Source: Variovorax saccharolyticus
Lineage (GTDB): Bacteria > Pseudomonadota > Gammaproteobacteria > Burkholderiales > Burkholderiaceae_C
Assembly: GCF_030316765.1 (NCBI RefSeq)
Contig: NZ_JASZYT010000018.1
Location: 1 to 64,000 of the forward strand
Reading direction: 5' to 3'
Length of the DNA: 64,000 nucleotides
Numbering within the stretch: position 1 is the first letter of the stretch; every line of letters starts with the position of its first letter. Both the position numbers and the translations under genes were made by a program. Below the pieces are notes generated by a model, which saw only the letters and a list, made by a program, of their open reading frames with translations, did no database searches and had not been told where the DNA came from. Below are positions 60,412 through 64,000 of the stretch, one piece after another.

Positions 60412-61482
60412 TCAGGCCAGGCGGGCGCCGCTCTGGCGGTCGAACAGGTGCACGCTCTCGCTGCCGATCACCAGCCCCACCATCTGGTCCGGCTGGGCAT
60501 CGACCCGGCCATGCACCGCGAGGATCAGCTGCGCCCCGCCGACCTCGACCAGCAGTTCGGTCTCGGCGCCGGTCGGCTCGACCACGATCACCTTGGCCGG
60601 CACGCCGCTCGATGCGTCGGTCAGCGTGATGTCGCCCGGCCGCACGCCATAGTGCACCGCCTGCCCGTCGCCGGCCGAGGTTCCGGCCGGCGCCGGCCAC
60701 GAGGCGCCCTGCGCCTCGACCCGGCATTGCCCATTGGCGCGCCGCACCGTGCCTTCGAGCACGTTCATCGACGGCGAGCCGATGAACTGGGCAACGAACA
60801 GGTTGTCGGGCCGGTCGTAGAGCTCGAGCGGCGTGCCGATCTGCTCGACCGCGCCGTCGTGCATCACGACGATGCGGTCGGCCATCGTCATCGCCTCGAT
60901 CTGGTCGTGGGTGACATAGACGGTGGTGGTCTTGAGGCGCTGGTGCAGCGCCTTGATCTCGGCGCGCATCGCGACCCGCAGCTTGGCGTCGAGATTGGAC
61001 AAGGGCTCGTCGAACAGGAAGACCTTGGGGTCGCGCACGATCGCCCGCCCCATGGCGACGCGCTGCCGCTGCCCGCCCGACAGCTCGCGCGGATAGCGTC
61101 CGAGCAGCTGGTCGAGGTTGAGGATCTTCGCGGCATCGGCCACGCGCTTGTCGGTGAGCGCCTTCTCGGCCTTGCGCAGCCGCAGGCTGAAGCCCATGTT
61201 CTCGCCGACCGTCATGTGCGGGTACAGCGCGTAGCTCTGGAACACCATCGCGATGTCCCGGTCCTTGGATTCGAGCTCGTTGACGACGCGGCCGTCGATC
61301 ATGATCTGGCCGCCGCTGATGTCCTCCAGGCCGGCCAGCATGCGCAGCAACGTCGACTTGCCGCAGCCCGAGGGCCCGACCAGCACCACGAACTCGCCGT
61401 CCTCGATCTCGAAGCCCAGGCGCTCGATGATGCGGGTCTTGCCGTAGGACTTCTGGACATCCCGAAAAGTGACTGAAGCCAT
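60412..61482 (-). CDS. Sugar ABC transporter ATP-binding protein (UgpC/MsmK type)
   Basis: A 356-aa CUT1-type ATPase. Walker A GPSGCGKST (about 36-44), signature LSGGQRQRVAMGRAI, Walker B VFLFDEPLSNLD, and switch histidine VTHDQIEA are present. A C-terminal OB/TOBE regulatory domain (from about 240) follows. Family members energise uptake of disaccharides, polyols or glycerol-3-phosphate. It is the last gene of a four-gene operon that runs receptor, permease, permease, ATPase. Confidence 0.93.
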   Translation of the reverse strand: MASVTFRDVQKSYGKTRIIERLGFEIEDGEFVVLVGPSGCGKSTLLRMLAGLEDISGGQIMIDGRVVNELESKDRDIAMVFQSYALYPHMTVGENMGFSLRLRKAEKALTDKRVADAAKILNLDQLLGRYPRELSGGQRQRVAMGRAIVRDPKVFLFDEPLSNLDAKLRVAMRAEIKALHQRLKTTTVYVTHDQIEAMTMADRIVVMHDGAVEQIGTPLELYDRPDNLFVAQFIGSPSMNVLEGTVRRANGQCRVEAQGASWPAPAGTSAGDGQAVHYGVRPGDITLTDASSGVPAKVIVVEPTGAETELLVEVGGAQLILAVHGRVDAQPDQMVGLVIGSESVHLFDRQSGARLA

Positions 61483-61503
61483 GTTGTCTTGTTCCCTTCC
61501 GGA

Positions 61504-62361
61504 TCAGCTCTTGACCGCGCCAGCGGTGATGCCGCCGACCATGTAACGCTTGAACGTGTAGTAGATGGCCGCCGGCGGCAGCGCGTAGATGAGGCCAGTC
61601 GCCATCAGCAGTTCCCAGGGCGAATCGTCGGCAGCGAGGAAGTTGCCGAGCGCCACCGCGAGCGTCACGCTGCGGTCGTTCGACAGCAGCAGGAAGGCGT
61701 AGAGGTACTCGTTCCAGGCCAGCAGCAGCGCATAGGTGCCGACCGCCACCAGCGAAGGCACCATCAGCGGCAGGTAGACCAGCCGGAACAGCTGCAGCGG
61801 CGAAGCGCCATCCATGCGCGCGGCCTCGTCGAGCTCGTAGGGCAGCTTGTCCGAGGCCTGCTTGAGCACCCAGATGCAGTACGGCGAGGCGATGGTCACC
61901 ATCGCGAGGATCAGCGCCCACTGGCTGTTGAGCAGCCCGTAGTTGCCCATGGTCTTGTACATCGGCACGGCCAGGAACGCGGCCGGGATGAAGTACGTGA
62001 ACAGCGCCATGTTCATGACCGTGCGCCCGCCGCGCACGCGCAGCCGGCTGATCGCGAAGGCCGCGGTGGTGGCGACGAAGAGGGTCAGCACGCCGACCGC
62101 GACCGCGATGAACAGCGAGTTGCCGAGCTGCACCCAGAAGTGGTCGAGGTAGAAGTGCTGCCGCCGGAACACCGTGCTGAAGTTGTCGAAGGTCGGCGAG
62201 GTCGGCCACAGCCGGCCGCTGGTCGCGGTGCCGCGCGGCGAGATCGCGAACAGCACCATGTGGTAGATCGGGATCAGCGTCCAGAGCAGCACCGGGATGC
62301 CGATCAGCAGCAGCTTGGCTTCGGTGCCGACTGCCTTGAGGGTCCAGCGCCTGCGGCTCAT
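61504..62361 (-). CDS. Carbohydrate ABC transporter permease (MalG type)
   Basis: A 285-aa inner-membrane permease with six helices. The EAA loop YELDEAARMDGASPLQLFRL is the coupling helix contact for the ATPase. ATG 62361 overlaps the upstream permease stop as ATGA, and the ATPase gene begins 21 nt after its stop. It pairs with the preceding gene to form the channel; substrate unknown. Confidence 0.93.
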   Translation of the reverse strand: MSRRRWTLKAVGTEAKLLLIGIPVLLWTLIPIYHMVLFAISPRGTATSGRLWPTSPTFDNFSTVFRRQHFYLDHFWVQLGNSLFIAVAVGVLTLFVATTAAFAISRLRVRGGRTVMNMALFTYFIPAAFLAVPMYKTMGNYGLLNSQWALILAMVTIASPYCIWVLKQASDKLPYELDEAARMDGASPLQLFRLVYLPLMVPSLVAVGTYALLLAWNEYLYAFLLLSNDRSVTLAVALGNFLAADDSPWELLMATGLIYALPPAAIYYTFKRYMVGGITAGAVKS

Positions 62362-63233
62362 TTCGACAACCTCTTCATCATGAAATACACCAGCGGCAGC
62401 ACCAGCGGCATGGCCACCACGATCGACGCCATCGACAGGTCGACCTGGTCGAGCCGCAGATAGCGGATGCCGAGCGTCGCCAGCACGTGCGTGAGGTCGG
62501 CCGGACCGCCGCCGGTCAGCAGGTAGACGCTGTTGAAGTCGCCTAGCGTCCAGATCATCGAAAGGATCAGCGAAGTGACGTAGAGCGTGCGCAGCGCCGG
62601 CCAGCTGATGAAGCGGAACTTCTGCCACGAGCTCGCGCCGTCGACCGATGCCGCCTCGTATTGCTCGCCCGGGATCGCGAGCCGCCCCGCGACCAGGATC
62701 AGGGTCCAGAAGGGCAGCGACTTCCAGATGTGCATCAGCATCGCGAAGCACAGCGCCAGGGTCGGGTCGTTGAGCCAGTTGGGCCCGTCGAGGCCGGTCA
62801 GGCGGAAGATGGTGGTGTTGATCACGCCCCACTCGGGATTGAGCATGAAGCGCACCGAGAGAATGGTCGGGATCGACGGCACCGCCCAGGGCAGGATGAA
62901 GATCCCGGCGAGGATCTTGATCCACCAGCGCGACTGCACGAAGAAGCCCGACAGCACCAGCGCCACGAGCATCTTGACGTTGATCGCGACCACCAGAAAG
63001 ATGATCGTGTTGATCACCGAGCGGAAGAAGATCGGGTCTTCGGCCAGGTGCACGTAGCTCTGCGGATGGCGCGCCAGCCAGAGGCCGTAGCACACCGGAT
63101 AGAGCACGAAGACGACGAACACCAGCAGGTAGGGAACGACCATCAGCCGCCCCCAGAACTGCCAGCGCCCGAGCTTCGCGGGGGACGTCGCGGCGCTGCC
63201 GGCCACGGTCACGGCGTTGGCTGTGGAACTCAT
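62358..63233 (-). CDS. Sugar ABC transporter permease (MalF/UgpA type)
   Basis: A 291-aa permease with six predicted helices. The EAA loop appears as EQYEAASVDGASSWQKFRFI, and LTGGGPADLTHVLATLGIRYL lies in the last periplasmic and membrane part typical of this family. It starts 19 nt after the receptor gene. It is the partner of the following MalG-type permease. Confidence 0.92.
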   Translation of the reverse strand: MSSTANAVTVAGSAATSPAKLGRWQFWGRLMVVPYLLVFVVFVLYPVCYGLWLARHPQSYVHLAEDPIFFRSVINTIIFLVVAINVKMLVALVLSGFFVQSRWWIKILAGIFILPWAVPSIPTILSVRFMLNPEWGVINTTIFRLTGLDGPNWLNDPTLALCFAMLMHIWKSLPFWTLILVAGRLAIPGEQYEAASVDGASSWQKFRFISWPALRTLYVTSLILSMIWTLGDFNSVYLLTGGGPADLTHVLATLGIRYLRLDQVDLSMASIVVAMPLVLPLVYFMMKRLSK

Positions 63234-63252
63234 GGTCGGCTGCCGCTTCAGG

Positions 63253-64000
63253 TCAACGTGCGACCGTCTTGATGCGCTCGATCATCTCGTCGACCGCCTT
63301 GTCCACCGGCACCTTGTCGCTCACGACGCGGTTCATCGCCTTGGCCCACACGTTCTCGTTGTTCAGGATCGTGAACTTGTAGTTCTTGGTGAATTCGAAG
63401 GTCACGGTGCCCGCCGCGTACTGGTTGAAGACCGACTTGCGGTGCGAGTCCGCTTGCCAGAACGGGCTCGCCTGGCCGGCCTTGGTCACCGGGAACCAGC
63501 GCCCGAGCGAGCCTTCGACGTAGGGCGTGAGGTTCTCTTCCTGCATCAGGAAGGCCACGAATTCCTTGGCGCGCGCCTTGTTCTTGGCGTCCTTGAACAC
63601 CACGCCGGTCTTCACGGCCGTGCGATAGACCATCTTGCTGCCGTCCGGCTTGGACGGGAAGCCGGCGGTGCGGATGCGCTCGAAGTAGTTCTTCTTGGCT
63701 TCCTCGCGCTGCTCCGGCGTGAGCGAGGCGTTGTTCGAGTCGTCGAGCCACTTCGCCGGCAGCGAGATGGTCGCGTTGTGCGTCATCGTGATGGTCTTGT
63801 TGTGGAAGGCGACGTTGTTGTCCGGGTCCTTCCAGCTCGTCGACGACGGCGGCGTGCAGCCCTTCTGGTAGGGCGCCACGTAGTCGGTCATGGCGCTGAT
63901 CAGGCCGGCGCGCACGGCCGGGTCGTCGACCAGCAGCTTGCCGCTGTCGTTCACCATCTTGACGTTGTAGGCATCGGCGAAGGTCAGGAACGAATAGAAC
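63253..64000 (-). CDS. ABC sugar receptor, partial (5' end beyond window)
   Basis: The C-terminal 248 residues or so of an extracellular solute-binding protein (SBP_bac_1 type). The frame runs to the window edge, so the signal peptide and N-terminal domain lie beyond position 64000. Visible sequence includes SISLPAKWLDDSNNASLTPEQR, TAVKTGVVFKDAKNKARAKEFVAFLM and ENVWAKAMNRVVSDKVPVDKAVDEM, which are typical of sugar or polyol receptors. It is the first known gene of the operon with two permeases and an ATPase. The ligand cannot be named. Confidence 0.9.
   Translation of the reverse strand, partial: FYSFLTFADAYNVKMVNDSGKLLVDDPAVRAGLISAMTDYVAPYQKGCTPPSSTSWKDPDNNVAFHNKTITMTHNATISLPAKWLDDSNNASLTPEQREEAKKNYFERIRTAGFPSKPDGSKMVYRTAVKTGVVFKDAKNKARAKEFVAFLMQEENLTPYVEGSLGRWFPVTKAGQASPFWQADSHRKSVFNQYAAGTVTFEFTKNYKFTILNNENVWAKAMNRVVSDKVPVDKAVDEMIERIKTVAR

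Overview
The window is GC-rich bacterial chromosome (about two thirds G+C by eye) that is gene-dense. It has long translationally coupled runs joined by ATGA overlaps and no rRNA, tRNA, phage, insertion sequence or CRISPR. Gene content suggests the Burkholderiales family Comamonadaceae, probably Variovorax or a close relative. The pointers are an orphan Bug/TctC-type periplasmic receptor, a TAXI-type receptor, many ABC solute-binding proteins, E. coli-type GshA, EgtB/EgtD, an extended GlnRS N-terminus, and an intergenic palindromic element (22024-22110) that I recognise from that family. The genus is inference.

Layout. 1-4.6 kb: RND efflux genes (mdtA-mdtB type) on the minus strand behind a candidate response-regulator box. 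4.7-7.5 kb: a membrane-protein/LytS/LytTR signalling operon. 7.5-20.8 kb: mostly housekeeping genes (glnS, M23 peptidase, aldo/keto reductase, YlqF GTPase, ribosome hibernation-like protein, gshA, esterase), with a large EF-hand membrane protein of unknown function. 20.9-26.6 kb: zinc hydrolase, crotonase-fold enzyme and a 1058-residue autotransporter adhesin. 26.9-31.8 kb: small proteins, DUF808, GNAT, ferredoxin, MFS exporter, pseudouridine synthase and UspA. 31.9-35.2 kb: an ergothioneine operon (egtB-egtD) that runs on into a DUF427 gene and a 2-oxoglutarate dioxygenase gene.

35.4-45.0 kb: NDH-2 and RidA, then a catabolic-looking island (TetR regulator, TIM-barrel protein, branched-chain-type solute receptor, Rieske oxygenase, acyl-CoA ligase) with a striking nested palindrome before the oxygenase, then OsmC and a Bug receptor. 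45.4-49.3 kb: a candidate structured RNA, then a GntR-controlled amino-acid ABC importer. 49.3-55.1 kb: DUF1439, glycerophosphodiesterase, P1 peptidase, TAXI receptor and a PQQ-type sugar dehydrogenase lipoprotein. 55.1-59.5 kb: translation and RNA proteins EttA and RhlE flanking a VapBC-type toxin-antitoxin pair. 59.6-64 kb: an unknown membrane protein and a sugar-type ABC importer whose receptor gene runs off the window.

Most genes are ordinary. The parts most worth follow-up are the extended ergothioneine operon, the EF-hand membrane protein beside the hibernation-factor homologue, the oxygenase island with its operator-like palindrome, the three-hairpin RNA candidate at 45.4 kb, and several genes whose -10-like hexamer lies only 6-10 nt before the start codon.
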